48,303 bases of DNA from Chryseobacterium gleum (GCA_945865695.1 CAMBFX010000003.1:1-48303), one strand, 5' to 3'; shown: positions 35,427 through 45,255, counted from the first letter of the stretch. The notes: generated from the letters alone by a model not told the origin. Numbers and translations: made by a program.

Positions 35427-36076
35427 TCTAGCTCCTTTTTAAAAATATCCGCTAATTGCTTGGTAAGAATTTGCGGACTAAAATTATTCTTGATAAAATC
35501 CAAGTCAGCTTTATACAACTTGTTCAATTCATTTTTATTTTCAATCAGAAATTTTATTTTCTCAGCAATATTTTCTGCATCCATTGGATTACAAATAATT
35601 CCTAAACCAGATTTCAACAATAACCGGGAGCACTCCGATTCAGCACAGAGTGCAAGAATCGGTTTTTCGGACTTAAAATATTCAAACATTTTTCCAGGAA
35701 GCGCATATGGTTCATGATTATCCACTCCTCTTTCTAGAGGAAGAAACAACAAATCTGTATTTAACAATTTTTCCAAGGACTCTTGTTTAGTTAAATAACC
35801 TGATATTTTCACCAAGCTATTAATACCCATTTTATCCGATTGAATCTTATTTGCAGAATCAATCAGCCCCCATAAATGAAGTTCAACTCTATCTTTCATT
35901 TCTGGATATTTTTCTATGAAACATTTCAGTCCATTAAAAATAAAATAAGCTGAACGAGTATCTGGATTGTTGATTGAATAATTCCTGAATGTGAATAATT
36001 TATTCTTATAGGGAAAAGCAGGATCAAAACAGGCAAGGCTGCCGCTATATGAAATAATCAATTTATCAGTAGCCAT
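35423..36076 (-). pseudogene. C-terminal half of a frameshifted GT4 glycosyltransferase
   Basis: This 217-residue frame corresponds to the second Rossmann domain of a GT4 enzyme: LIISYSGSL at its start, VELHLWG, VKISGYLTKQESLEKLL and YALPGKMFEYFKSEKPILAL, which holds the donor-binding part. It has no N-terminal domain of its own. It overlaps the end of the N-terminal half (36066-36731) by 11 bases in another phase, and its ATG falls inside the sequence for NGY. Joining the frames by skipping one base gives IIYNGYDKLIISYSGS, which is family-like but about ten residues short of the usual linker. It is probably a broken gene; a two-chain enzyme is the alternative. Confidence 0.8.
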
Positions 36077-36731
36077 TGTAAATTATATCTATTTTCTGTT
36101 CCGTTCCAATTCCCTTATTCAAAAAAAGCTTTTTCATTTCAGAAGTAACAACAATTATACGATCTGCTTTATTTAATATTTCTTTTTCCAACAAAACATT
36201 TTTTTTCCAATGGGATTCTGATGGCCAATGCCAAGTGAAGGCGTCTGTCCATGGATCCCTAAGGTCAGCAATCCATTTTACTTTTGCTTCTCTTTTCAAT
36301 CTCTCCGCTAATAAAAGTGCTGAAAAAGGAGCGGAAGAAGTGTATACTATTTTTATATTTTCTTTTTTAATAATATCCAAAGCAACCTCAAATGATTTCT
36401 CTGCCCAAACTAATGAAGGCTCCCCATTTTTTCTATAAAAAAGGTATCTGTAAAGTCCATATAATCTAAATTTCATTAGAAAGTTTCGTCTACGAATTCG
36501 TTCATTTGAATTCACTCGAATAATTTTAAGATGAGCTGGTAAATTTTCCATCAATGACTCATCCAATGGATAATTTCCGCTATGAATAGATTCGAGATCT
36601 TGTGTGAGAACAATAGGTTCAAATGCATTATCTCTGAGATGTGATACAAATCGAACTGAACGATGCACGCCAGGACCTCCTTGGGGAGGAAACTGATAAG
36701 CGATAAACAAAACTGGTAAACGATTCACCAT
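36066..36731 (-). pseudogene. N-terminal half of a frameshifted GT4 glycosyltransferase
   Basis: This 221-residue frame has the opening FIAYQFPPQGGPGVHRSVRF of a GT4 acceptor domain. It continues through TSSAPFSALLLAERL and WIADLRDPWTD to IDIIYNGY, where intact relatives continue with a D-x-x-D linker into the donor domain. Here TGA follows at once. The remaining domain is encoded in the next frame (35423-36076). Fifty-nine bases separate its start from the next upstream gene. Confidence 0.8.
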
Positions 36732-36790
36732 ATAATCTTTCTGTTTCTTAATATCTAAGGTACGATTAATAAATCAAATGATTAGAAACC

Positions 36791-37999
36791 TTATACATTT
36801 TCGATTATTTTCATGAAGTTGGCAAATGATTGTTGAATTTCAAAATGCTCTCGCCAATATTCCTTTGCTTTTCTTCTTTTATCAGCATCTTTACAGAACC
36901 CTAAAGACAAATTTTCTAATTCTTCATGAAATTGTTTTGAACTAAAATCAATTGATAACAGTTTACCTGTTTCACTATTTACTATTTCAGCCACTCCACC
37001 TGTATCACATGCAATAACAGGGATGCCAAAACTCAAGGCTTCTTGTATAGCTAAAGGAACGCCTCCTTCGGTAGTGCTCAAATGAACAAATAAATCCACT
37101 TTATTATTTTCATAATAATTCAAAATTTCAGATGGAGAAATTCTTCCTCTTAAATCGTATTTAAATCGATTATTTTTATTTTCGCTTATCTTTTGCCTTA
37201 TTTTCTCCATTTCAATTCCGTCTCCGAAATGAACCCATTTCAAATTAAAATTCACCTTCATCAATAATTCTACTAACAAATCCACACGTTTCAATGGAAT
37301 GAGATTTGAACAACTCACTAGTGTAAATTCATCTCTTGAATGAAAATCAGCTATGAAACCAAGATCAGAGATTCCCAAATAACTTCTTTTTATCTTTTCA
37401 TGGAAAGAAGGAAATTTATTCTGCAAATGTTTTCTTGCTTGATCGGCAGCTGTTACTACAACAGAAATATTCTCTAATTGAAAATACCTCCATGGAATTA
37501 TACCTTCCTTCGTTCTTTCATCATATAAATCAAAACCATGAACTCTCGAAATGAATTTCAAATCAGGATGACGTTTTTTATAAAAGGCCAATGTGGTGGC
37601 CCAATCTTCCATCCAAAAAGTATAAAACACGGTATCTGATAAATTTTCACTTATTTCTTTCTCGATTGCAATAGACCTATCATAACACTGTATTAATTTC
37701 TGAATATTTCTTTTTAAGGATTTTAAAAAAAGCCATTTTTTATTTGACTTTAGAAATTCGATAAAAATAATTTTTAGAAAAAATAATCTGAAACTTTTGA
37801 TGGTAATTTTCTTGATTATGGGAGCTGAATGTAACACAACGTTATTCGGTAAATTTCTTGTTGTTCCTTGAGCACTATCCATCAAAGGAAAGATATGGAT
37901 TTCAGAAAACCGTTTTGCTAGCAAACTTAATTCTGGTTCAATGAATGATTCTGCATTTCCACCCGGATAGCGAGCTGTAAACAAAAACATCTTTTTCAT
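36791..37999 (-). CDS. Glycosyltransferase family 4 protein
   Basis: This 402-residue GT-B enzyme opens with MFLFTARYPGGNAESFIEPEL, typical of GT4 proteins of exopolysaccharide loci. The C-terminal domain has TLVSCSNLIPLKRVDLLVEL, WVHFGDG and LSTTEGGVPLAIQEALSFG (E-x7-E), then ACDTGGVAEIV. It overlaps the upstream GT2 gene by 4 bp. Confidence 0.94.
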   Translation of the reverse strand: MKKMFLFTARYPGGNAESFIEPELSLLAKRFSEIHIFPLMDSAQGTTRNLPNNVVLHSAPIIKKITIKSFRLFFLKIIFIEFLKSNKKWLFLKSLKRNIQKLIQCYDRSIAIEKEISENLSDTVFYTFWMEDWATTLAFYKKRHPDLKFISRVHGFDLYDERTKEGIIPWRYFQLENISVVVTAADQARKHLQNKFPSFHEKIKRSYLGISDLGFIADFHSRDEFTLVSCSNLIPLKRVDLLVELLMKVNFNLKWVHFGDGIEMEKIRQKISENKNNRFKYDLRGRISPSEILNYYENNKVDLFVHLSTTEGGVPLAIQEALSFGIPVIACDTGGVAEIVNSETGKLLSIDFSSKQFHEELENLSLGFCKDADKRRKAKEYWREHFEIQQSFANFMKIIENV

Positions 38000-38928
38000 T
38001 TTTGGGTGGTAGGTTTTCTAAGAATAATTCGACCCATCATAACAATCGTTTCTTTTAAAATATTGAAAAATTCATTGGTAAAAACAAATGATGGCGTCCA
38101 GTAGATAGCCTTACAAGAACAGGAAAACACACCTCCCATTTTTTTGGCCCATATACAGCTCCGCGCCATAGATCTGTATTTTTTGCTGATATAATGATTT
38201 TGTTCTTTTTTAGTGATGTAGGGTGCAAGATCTAAAATTTTGAAAAGATTTCGTGCACCATTAACATACAATTTAAGTTGATTTGTATCAGCTTCATTAT
38301 AATATTTAACCATACCACTCATCTCGTGATTAACGGTTACCGTTGTATAATCTGTTGACTGAAATAATGGAAATTCTTTAACGATGCGCAACCATAAATG
38401 GGTGTCCTCACCAATGTTCAAGGAAGTATCAAATTGAAATTTTTTGAAAATGGAAGCCTGAACACAAACTGTATTCATATCTAATTTCTTATGAAAAACA
38501 TAACGAACTGGATGCTCATCACCTTGAAAAATGGATAATTTAATCTTTGAATTACCTCTGTCCACAAAGGCTCCTGTTGCATAGATTCCAACTTCCTTAT
38601 TTTTACTATTTATTAATTTCTGAAGTGAATTCAAATGATCTGGAAGATAATAATCATCTGAATCAAGAAAACAAATGAAATCACCCTTTGCATGCAAAAT
38701 ACCATTGTTGCGAGAACGACTTCTTTCTTGATTGCTCTGATAAAAATAATGAATTCTTGGGTCCTTAAAACTAGCTACGGAATTTGCAGTACCATCTGTT
38801 GAGCCGTCATCAATAATGATTAATTCCCAATCAATAACTGTTTGGCTCAAAACACTTTGAATTGCAGTCATAACCATTTTTTCACGATTATAAACTGGCA
38901 AAACGATACTGAAAAATGGGTTTTCCAA
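37996..38928 (-). CDS. Glycosyltransferase family 2 protein
   Basis: This 310-residue GT-A enzyme has FSIVLPVYNREKMVMTAIQS, LIIIDDGSTDGT near residues 36-47 and the metal-binding CFLDSDDYYLP near 91. EDTHLWLRI follows. It is an inverting sugar transferase acting on the cytoplasmic side; no membrane segment is seen. It starts the minus-strand run, back to back with the MBOAT gene. Confidence 0.94.
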   Translation of the reverse strand: MENPFFSIVLPVYNREKMVMTAIQSVLSQTVIDWELIIIDDGSTDGTANSVASFKDPRIHYFYQSNQERSRSRNNGILHAKGDFICFLDSDDYYLPDHLNSLQKLINSKNKEVGIYATGAFVDRGNSKIKLSIFQGDEHPVRYVFHKKLDMNTVCVQASIFKKFQFDTSLNIGEDTHLWLRIVKEFPLFQSTDYTTVTVNHEMSGMVKYYNEADTNQLKLYVNGARNLFKILDLAPYITKKEQNHYISKKYRSMARSCIWAKKMGGVFSCSCKAIYWTPSFVFTNEFFNILKETIVMMGRIILRKPTTQK

Positions 38929-39044
38929 AATTTGCTTTTAAATTGCTAAGTTACCAATATTTAGCAGGTTCAAAAAAACGAATAAGTTCATTTTCCACTA
39001 AAAATAATTATTTAAGAATAATATTACTTTTGTTATTATCGCCT
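38929..39044. promoter_or_regulatory. Divergent promoter region between GT2 and MBOAT genes
   Basis: If the MBOAT gene begins at 39045, these 116 bases are non-coding and serve both directions. TACTTTTG at 39025-39032 fits the Bacteroidota TAnnTTTG element on the plus strand, but no TTTG is found at the expected distance upstream and the leader would be very short. The assignment is weak. Confidence 0.35.
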
Positions 39045-40460
39045 ATGGTATTTAATAGCTTTCATTTTTTAGTTTTCATGTTAGTCGTATTTGGTGGATT
39101 TTTTTTAATCCCTCACCGACTTAGATGGATATTTTTATTGGCGGCTAGCTATTACTTTTACATGGCCTGGAAGGCAAAATACGCCTTGCTAATTGTCATT
39201 ATTACGCTCATTGATTATTTCTGCGGAATAAAGCTTGCTGAAGCAAAAAACAAACGAAATCAAAAATTCTGGTTGTTATTTTCATTGATTTCCAATTTAG
39301 GAATATTAATGGTTTTCAAATACTATGATTTCTTCATAGAAAACATCAACTCTTTGTTTACCGAAATGGGAATGAATCATGAATTACCCATATTGCGATT
39401 GATATTACCTCTGGGGATCTCTTTCCATACCTTTCAAAGCATGGCCTACACTATTGATGTGTATAAAAAAAGAACATTACCGGAGAAACATTTAGGATAT
39501 TTTGCTTTGTTCATCGCTTATTTTCCTCAGATGGTAGCTGGCCCTATAGAACGCGCAGGTAATGTGATTCACCAATTCAAAGAAAAAACTAATTTCGATT
39601 ATGACCGAATCAGTGCTGGTTTTAAACTGATGATTTGGGGATTTTTTAAAAAAATAGTGATTGCAGATAGGCTAGCTGTAATTGTTGATTCAGCTTATGA
39701 TAATCCTTCTGATCACGGTGGATTGACGATGATGATGGCTACCTATGCTTTTGCATTTCAAATTTATTGTGATTTCTCTGGTTATACTGATATTGCCATT
39801 GGTGCTTCAAAAATTTTAGGTGTCAATATGATGAAAAATTTTAAAACACCTTACCTCTCTTTAAGCATAAGTGAATTCTGGAACAGGTGGCATATATCGC
39901 TTTCTACTTGGTTCAAAGATTATCTTTATATTCCTTTGGGTGGTAATCGAAAAAGTAAACCGCGCGTTTATTTAAATATTATGATTGTATTTCTCTTGAG
40001 CGGATTTTGGCACGGAGCCGAATGGACATTCATTATTTGGGGGGCTATTCATGGATTCTATACTATATCAGAAAATTTATTTCATTCGAACAATCCTAAA
40101 ATTCAATCTACAATCCGAAAAAGAATCCGTCAATTTATTCTATTCAATATGGTATGTATAGCCTGGATTTTTTTTCGTGCCAATGATTTAAACTCGGCAA
40201 CGCAAACTCTTTATTCCTTCATGCATCCTGATGTATCGGAGTGGATGAATTTCTTAAACGATTATGGAATGAAATCGATACTAATTTTGGGAATAATTTG
40301 GATCAGTTTCATATTTCTCGATCGGATAATTGAAAATAAAATACATGAGCAAAAAGCAAAGAGTTCAAAATCGGAATACGCTTTTTATACACTAATAACT
40401 GCATTAATTTTAATTTTTGGATTTTTTGGAAAAACCGAATTCATCTATTTTCAGTTCTGA
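39045..40460 (+). CDS. MBOAT family O-acyltransferase (AlgI-like)
   Basis: This 471-residue polytopic protein has the AlgI/DltB pattern. It begins MVFNSFHFLVFMLVVFGGFF and RLRWIFLLAASYYFYMAW, and later has ILPLGISFHTFQSMAYTIDV, FPQMVAGPIERA, YCDFSGYTDIAIG, FWNRWHISLSTWFKDYLYIP, and the catalytic His323 in SGFWHGAEW. The start ATG at 39045 matches the conserved N-terminus of the family; a longer frame from 38916 would run into the divergent GT2 gene. Such proteins pass acyl groups across the membrane to an SGNH-type partner for O-acylation of polysaccharide, and such a partner is the next gene. Confidence 0.93.
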   Translation: MVFNSFHFLVFMLVVFGGFFLIPHRLRWIFLLAASYYFYMAWKAKYALLIVIITLIDYFCGIKLAEAKNKRNQKFWLLFSLISNLGILMVFKYYDFFIENINSLFTEMGMNHELPILRLILPLGISFHTFQSMAYTIDVYKKRTLPEKHLGYFALFIAYFPQMVAGPIERAGNVIHQFKEKTNFDYDRISAGFKLMIWGFFKKIVIADRLAVIVDSAYDNPSDHGGLTMMMATYAFAFQIYCDFSGYTDIAIGASKILGVNMMKNFKTPYLSLSISEFWNRWHISLSTWFKDYLYIPLGGNRKSKPRVYLNIMIVFLLSGFWHGAEWTFIIWGAIHGFYTISENLFHSNNPKIQSTIRKRIRQFILFNMVCIAWIFFRANDLNSATQTLYSFMHPDVSEWMNFLNDYGMKSILILGIIWISFIFLDRIIENKIHEQKAKSSKSEYAFYTLITALILIFGFFGKTEFIYFQF

Positions 40461-41400
40461 TTTCCTGAAATTTATCAGGGCTGCAGGAATATTTTCCATT
40501 CTAACTTTAGTTTGGTATGTAACCATCATGTTCATTTCCGCCAAAATCACAATAAGTGATATACCATTGTCAAATTTTTATGCAGAATATTATTCTATCA
40601 AAGGTGGTGATACTTATTTAAGATATAGCGAATTTGATGCTTCCGATGATTTTAACGTTTTGGTTTTCGGCTCTTCACATGCGTATAGAAGTTACGACCC
40701 AAGAATTTTTAAAAAAAATAATTTGAAAATGTATAATTTGGGAAGCAGTGGTCAAAGTATGAATGATACTTATATGGTCATTTCCGAAATATTATCGATG
40801 AATAAACCTCGCTATATAATTGTTGATTTGACTCCCGGTGCTTTCGAAAGTGATGGCATCGAATCCTCCTCTAAATTAATTACCAATCTAAACTCTGTTC
40901 AATTCAAAAGAAAAATACTATTCAATAATTTGGATTGGAGAATGGTCAATGTTTATGTGAGCGGACTTTTCAACGACACCCCACCAAAACCATTCAAAGC
41001 TTCAATAAATAATGGTAAATACATCAATGGTGGTTATGTTGAAATACAAAAACAATGCAGCAAAAAATATAATTATAAAAGTATCGGCAAATCTTATGAA
41101 CCCAATGAAAAAAATGAAGAGGCTTTCCATTCACTAATCACCTTTTTGACCGAAAATAAAATAAAAACCTATTTTGTTCTTCATCCGATTCCTTTGGGAA
41201 CCAATAGAACAGAAAACAGCCGTTTTATCGAATATATCCAAAAAACAATTAAAGGTAGGAATGAAATTACCTTAATCGATTTTTCTTTTCGACATCATTT
41301 AAATGAGACTGATAATTTTTATGATCACCATCATTTGAATCAATCCGGAACTAATTTTTTTAATGAAAAATTAATTTCAGAATTGGAATATTCAAATTAG
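40417..41400 (+). CDS. DltD/AlgJ-like SGNH domain protein, MBOAT partner
   Basis: This 327-residue protein has one N-terminal membrane segment (residues about 17-42) and a periplasmic SGNH-like domain. Block I is VLVFGSSHAYRSYDP, with the candidate nucleophile Ser in GSSH at 85-88. NLGSSGQS follows, and DHHHLNQSG near residue 303 supplies the Asp and His. Its start codon is probably a TTG (40417 or 40426) inside the MBOAT gene, which implies translational coupling. It likely transfers the acyl group delivered by the MBOAT protein to the glycan. The 131 bases after it, to the convergent sulfotransferase gene, show no clear terminator. Confidence 0.82.
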   Translation: MDFLEKPNSSIFSSDFLKFIRAAGIFSILTLVWYVTIMFISAKITISDIPLSNFYAEYYSIKGGDTYLRYSEFDASDDFNVLVFGSSHAYRSYDPRIFKKNNLKMYNLGSSGQSMNDTYMVISEILSMNKPRYIIVDLTPGAFESDGIESSSKLITNLNSVQFKRKILFNNLDWRMVNVYVSGLFNDTPPKPFKASINNGKYINGGYVEIQKQCSKKYNYKSIGKSYEPNEKNEEAFHSLITFLTENKIKTYFVLHPIPLGTNRTENSRFIEYIQKTIKGRNEITLIDFSFRHHLNETDNFYDHHHLNQSGTNFFNEKLISELEYSN

Positions 41401-41531
41401 TATTTAATAACTTTCATTTTTGTATTACTATAGAGATATTTTACTTAAGAGTGCTTTTTTTCTTTAGTGTCTTTTAATTCGTAATGAGCACCAATTATTT
41501 GAAAAAATACTCTTCCATCATTTAAAATCGG

Positions 41532-42386
41532 CTATTTGATTTTAAACAAGGTGAACAGTTTATCTAATCTCGATTTTCTTGTTGCAAAACTTTTCTGACT
41601 TAAATTAAAACCACTTAAATGACCATCCTGAAAAGCTAAAATTGATTGTTTGAGTATTTCGATTTTATTTTCGAATCCCTGTATTTGATTCTTATCCTCC
41701 TCAAATTTTTTCAATGCCCAATCATATAGTTGAACATCCAATATATTTCTATTGTTGATTGCTTCTTTAACCCGTTCTTCAACCTTAATTTTTTCCTTAG
41801 ATTCATTTAAGTGACGATAATATGGATAGTTGTCCCAATTCATTTTTTCCTTTAATAAAATTAAACTTTCATTAAAGCGTTCAACAAATCCAACCGTGAT
41901 AAAATGTTTTTCAATATTTTGTTTTGCTGCCTCTAAATGTAATTTGTTTGTTTCATTAACATTTTGTGAATTAAATCCAGATATTAATCGAACTTGACCA
42001 TTATCCAGCTCTATAGATAAATCACTTAATGCAAAATCCTCTAATGACATTTTATTCTCTATTATTGGGTTATACAAATAATGATCTTTGCGACTCAAAA
42101 TGTATGAATATTGAGATATAATTCTGGAAGCAGGATTTCTTAAAAAAGTAAAATATTTAACTTGATTAGGCTCAGGAAAATGCTGATGGAGGCCAAAAAC
42201 AAAATGACCTTTCAAAATTTGTAAATTCTGCTTTTCATCATTTGGCAAATCAATAAATTCCTGCAAATTTCGTTTGCCATTTCTGATAACCATATCAAAA
42301 ACACTATTTTTCGGATAAATTCGATTAATCACAGAATGAATAGTGGTTCCTCCTGCCTTGGGTATATGTAAAAAAATGGATTTCAT
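41532..42386 (-). CDS. Sulfotransferase family 2-like protein
   Basis: This 284-residue protein has the PAPS-binding loop FLHIPKAGGTTIHSV near its N-terminus (5'-phosphosulfate site). The 3'-phosphate motif is TFLRNPASRIISQYSYIL, and LDNGQVRLISG and ITVGFVERFNESL follow. This is the pattern of Golgi-type carbohydrate sulfotransferases. The ATG at 42386 was chosen; a GTG three codons upstream overlaps the preceding stop. It is last in its operon and is paralogous to 43348-44145. It would sulfate a sugar hydroxyl; PAPS synthesis genes are not in the window. Confidence 0.88.
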   Translation of the reverse strand: MKSIFLHIPKAGGTTIHSVINRIYPKNSVFDMVIRNGKRNLQEFIDLPNDEKQNLQILKGHFVFGLHQHFPEPNQVKYFTFLRNPASRIISQYSYILSRKDHYLYNPIIENKMSLEDFALSDLSIELDNGQVRLISGFNSQNVNETNKLHLEAAKQNIEKHFITVGFVERFNESLILLKEKMNWDNYPYYRHLNESKEKIKVEERVKEAINNRNILDVQLYDWALKKFEEDKNQIQGFENKIEILKQSILAFQDGHLSGFNLSQKSFATRKSRLDKLFTLFKIK

Positions 42387-42394
42387 AATTTTCA

Positions 42395-43351
42395 CTATTT
42401 ATTTTTCTGAGAGAAATATTTCAAAATAGATGATCTTTTTTTCTGTTTATTTACCATTCTTAATTCATCTGATTTTAAAAATCGAATTATTAATAATTTA
42501 TACAGTTCCAAAAATCGTTTATAATCCTTATCACCATAAGCAACTTGCATTTCAAGAAAAATGAATCTATTGCTCACTTTTGCTATAAAATCAGGTGAAA
42601 TTTTCGCTTTATTCAAAAGTGGAAATTGATAATCACGCACAAGTGGAACACCAAAATCTAGTTGTGATAAAATACTCTGATAGATTTTTATTCTGTCATC
42701 TGTAAATCGTTGCTGAAAATTAACGGTTTTAGACCCTGGATGTTCACGAAAATGTACCAATACATCATCTGTTTTTACTATTGCATTCGTTCCAAATAAA
42801 AACCAAAACTTAAGCAACCATTCAAGATCCATTGTATAATGTAATTCTTCTGTAAGAGGTCCCAATTGACGAACGGCTTCCATGCTGAAAAAAGTGGCGG
42901 GTTGATCAATAGAAGGATGGACAATTAAATTCGATTTTTCATCGGGAAGTTTGGTTCCATTGCTGATCCATTCCTTATCTCCGCCAAAAACATGACTCTT
43001 GCCCGCAAACATATGAGTACCATCTTTAGAAAAAGCATTGGCTACCTTTTCAAAAACATTTCCATCATAGTAATCATCAGAATTAATCCAATTGAAAATA
43101 TCACCGGTGGATTTTTCCAATCCCTTATTGATGGCATGACTCTGGCCTCTATCTTTTTCACTTATCCAAAAGGACAAATGCTTTTCATATTTTTGGATTA
43201 ATTGAACGGTGTTATCAGTACTACCCCCATCAATAATGATGTATTGCAAATTAGGATACTTTTGATCGAGTACAGATTGAATCGTTTGCTCAATATACTG
43301 CCCTTGATTAAAGGTAGGGGTTACAATAGATATCTTAGGAAACTCTTTCAT
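42395..43351 (-). CDS. Glycosyltransferase family 2 protein
   Basis: This 318-residue GT-A enzyme has KISIVTPTFNQGQYIEQTIQ, YIIIDGGSTDNT, EKDRGQSHAINKG and the metal-binding NWINSDDYYDG near residue 88. HYTMDLEWLLKFW follows as the acceptor-side segment. It lies between two sulfotransferase genes, overlaps one by 4 bp and abuts the other. It may add the sugar that is then sulfated. Confidence 0.94.
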   Translation of the reverse strand: MKEFPKISIVTPTFNQGQYIEQTIQSVLDQKYPNLQYIIIDGGSTDNTVQLIQKYEKHLSFWISEKDRGQSHAINKGLEKSTGDIFNWINSDDYYDGNVFEKVANAFSKDGTHMFAGKSHVFGGDKEWISNGTKLPDEKSNLIVHPSIDQPATFFSMEAVRQLGPLTEELHYTMDLEWLLKFWFLFGTNAIVKTDDVLVHFREHPGSKTVNFQQRFTDDRIKIYQSILSQLDFGVPLVRDYQFPLLNKAKISPDFIAKVSNRFIFLEMQVAYGDKDYKRFLELYKLLIIRFLKSDELRMVNKQKKRSSILKYFSQKNK

Positions 43352-44145
43352 TGGTCATTTCCTCCTTTGAAAATACCAGTGATTTTCTTTTTCAGATGAT
43401 AAATCCGAACCGCTTTATTAAATCGACTCAATTCCATTTTGATACTGCTTTCTGGAAATTCACTTCCAAATCTTTTAGTTACAAAATCATACAACTCCAT
43501 ATCGAAATGATTAAAATCGTTGATCGTCTTTTTTGCCGAAGGTGAAATCAAATTTTCTTTTTTAACATTCACATTTGCTCTCTCATAAACCGGATATTTT
43601 TTCCAATTCATCAATAGCTTTAGGATAATCATTGATTCATCAAATTTTTCAGTTAGTCCAACAGTCAAAAAATGATTCTCGATATTATGTTTCGCCAAAT
43701 CTAAATCTTCCCTGTTTATTTCACCGAATGGTTTTGTTGACCCAGAGATATATCTAACCTGTCCGTTATCCATTTGAAGATTATCTGCATTTTTTATGTA
43801 CTCTTCCAGTTCCCAACCTTTTTCTATAATCAGTTTTGAATGGTGATGAGATTTTTTCTGCCGGATATAATAATAATAAGAAAGTACACGATCTTCAGGA
43901 TTTCTCATCATCGAATAATACTTGAAAGAGTTTCCTAATTGTTTATGGATACCAAATAAATTATGACCTTTCACCAAAGTCAGTTTTTTCAAGTCGGTAA
44001 AAAGTAATTCATTTGATCCGTCACTCATGTAATCGAGATGAAGTATATTTTCGCGTTCATAAAAATTGGAAAATATGTTATCAAGAGTTAATCCTCCGGC
44101 TTTTTCGATATGCAAGAATATTAACTTATGATTTACCAATTTCAA
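43348..44145 (-). CDS. Sulfotransferase family 2-like protein (second copy)
   Basis: This 265-residue protein aligns along its length with 41532-42386: LIFLHIEKAGGLTLDNI, KGHNLFGIH, YSMMRNPEDRVLSYYYYI, MDNGQVRYISG, FLTVGLTEKFDES. In the 5'-phosphosulfate loop the usual Pro of HIPKAGG is Glu (HIEKAGG), but the Lys needed for catalysis is kept. Two diverged copies in one operon suggest sulfation of two positions or sugars. It overlaps both neighbouring genes by 4 bp. Confidence 0.87.
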   Translation of the reverse strand: MKLVNHKLIFLHIEKAGGLTLDNIFSNFYERENILHLDYMSDGSNELLFTDLKKLTLVKGHNLFGIHKQLGNSFKYYSMMRNPEDRVLSYYYYIRQKKSHHHSKLIIEKGWELEEYIKNADNLQMDNGQVRYISGSTKPFGEINREDLDLAKHNIENHFLTVGLTEKFDESMIILKLLMNWKKYPVYERANVNVKKENLISPSAKKTINDFNHFDMELYDFVTKRFGSEFPESSIKMELSRFNKAVRIYHLKKKITGIFKGGNDQ

Positions 44146-45254
44146 TTCGATTTAAAGTTAATGATGGCATTGAACTGTTTAACATAATTCAATTTATTGA
44201 TTTGATAATCGTAATCCACTTTATTCGGAAAGGGAGTTGAGATTGCTTTCACCAATGCATCAACCGAATTTGGATCAAACCAAGTGACCATGGGAGGTTC
44301 TTGTTCTCGATGAACTGTTATGTCTGACAATATTAACCTACAATTAAGTGCCTTGGAATCTTCCACCACTGTACTCCATCCTTCAAATAAAGAAGCTTGA
44401 ATAACTGCATTCGAATGTTTCATTAAAACCAATTGATCTGCACGATCAATGAATCCTAAAAATTTTATGTTATTCTGTAATTTTAACTCCGCAACTTTAC
44501 GCTTCAAATTTTTTGTGTACTCAGGATAACGATAATCAAATTCTTTTCCGGTGAACAATAATAAAATATTCTGACCTTCCTCTAGGAGTTTCTTTACTGC
44601 ATTAATGATGGTAAGGTGGTTCTTATGTACCCAAAACTGATTAGGTGAAATAAAATAGGGTTGCATCACATCATATTTTTTCAAAACCTCATCTGCATTC
44701 AAATCACCGATGGGAGGATGAGTAACGGCAAATTGCAATAGATGTTTTGTACATTTATTATCAGGATAAAACCGATCAAAATCTTTCATTACCGATTGGC
44801 TACTAAAAACTACTTCTCCATTTGATGCCGCTATTCTAAAATTGATAGATTCACGGTTCTTCAATTCTTTTTCTGAAAAAAAATCTGGAAGATATTTTTC
44901 CTGAAAATCTCCAATCCAAAATAATTTACGTTTTACAGATCCAAAACAATCATCTTCTTTGAATGGGTAAGGAAAAACGGCATCCAATGAATGAAATAAT
45001 TTCTTCCATTTCCATCTTTTGAACCAACCTGCATTATTTACATCCCAACGTTTATAAATCACTTTTTTCAGATTTCTGTACCCTGTTTCATTTTTAAGTG
45101 ATTCAAAATCTTTTTCACTTTCACAAATGACGGTAATCAAAGGAAGTTCTGATTCTGGTAATAGTTTTATGGCGTGAATAAGATTCAAAATATAATAGGT
45201 GCCACCTATCCAGTTTTCATCATGTTTAAATAATATGGCTATATTCTTACTCAT
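44142..45254 (-). CDS. Glycosyltransferase family 4 protein
   Basis: This 370-residue GT-B enzyme opens with IAILFKHDENWIGGTYYILN, the GG motif of GT4. Later come PYFISPNQFWVHKNHLTIINA, LLLFTGKEFDYR, IKFLGFIDRADQLVLMKHS and the E-x7-E motif in SLFEGWSTVVEDSKAL. It is linked to the sulfotransferase gene by a 4-bp overlap. Confidence 0.92.
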   Translation of the reverse strand: MSKNIAILFKHDENWIGGTYYILNLIHAIKLLPESELPLITVICESEKDFESLKNETGYRNLKKVIYKRWDVNNAGWFKRWKWKKLFHSLDAVFPYPFKEDDCFGSVKRKLFWIGDFQEKYLPDFFSEKELKNRESINFRIAASNGEVVFSSQSVMKDFDRFYPDNKCTKHLLQFAVTHPPIGDLNADEVLKKYDVMQPYFISPNQFWVHKNHLTIINAVKKLLEEGQNILLLFTGKEFDYRYPEYTKNLKRKVAELKLQNNIKFLGFIDRADQLVLMKHSNAVIQASLFEGWSTVVEDSKALNCRLILSDITVHREQEPPMVTWFDPNSVDALVKAISTPFPNKVDYDYQINKLNYVKQFNAIINFKSN

Positions 45255-45255
45255 C

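Noticed and set aside
38916-39044. N-terminal extension of the MBOAT protein by 43 residues
   Set aside because: It would overlap the divergent GT2 start, and the family N-terminus begins at the Met encoded at 39045.
41401-41531. Possible bidirectional terminator between convergent genes
   Set aside because: Only a very short TAGTA/TACTA dyad and scattered T-runs are present; no stable stem was found.
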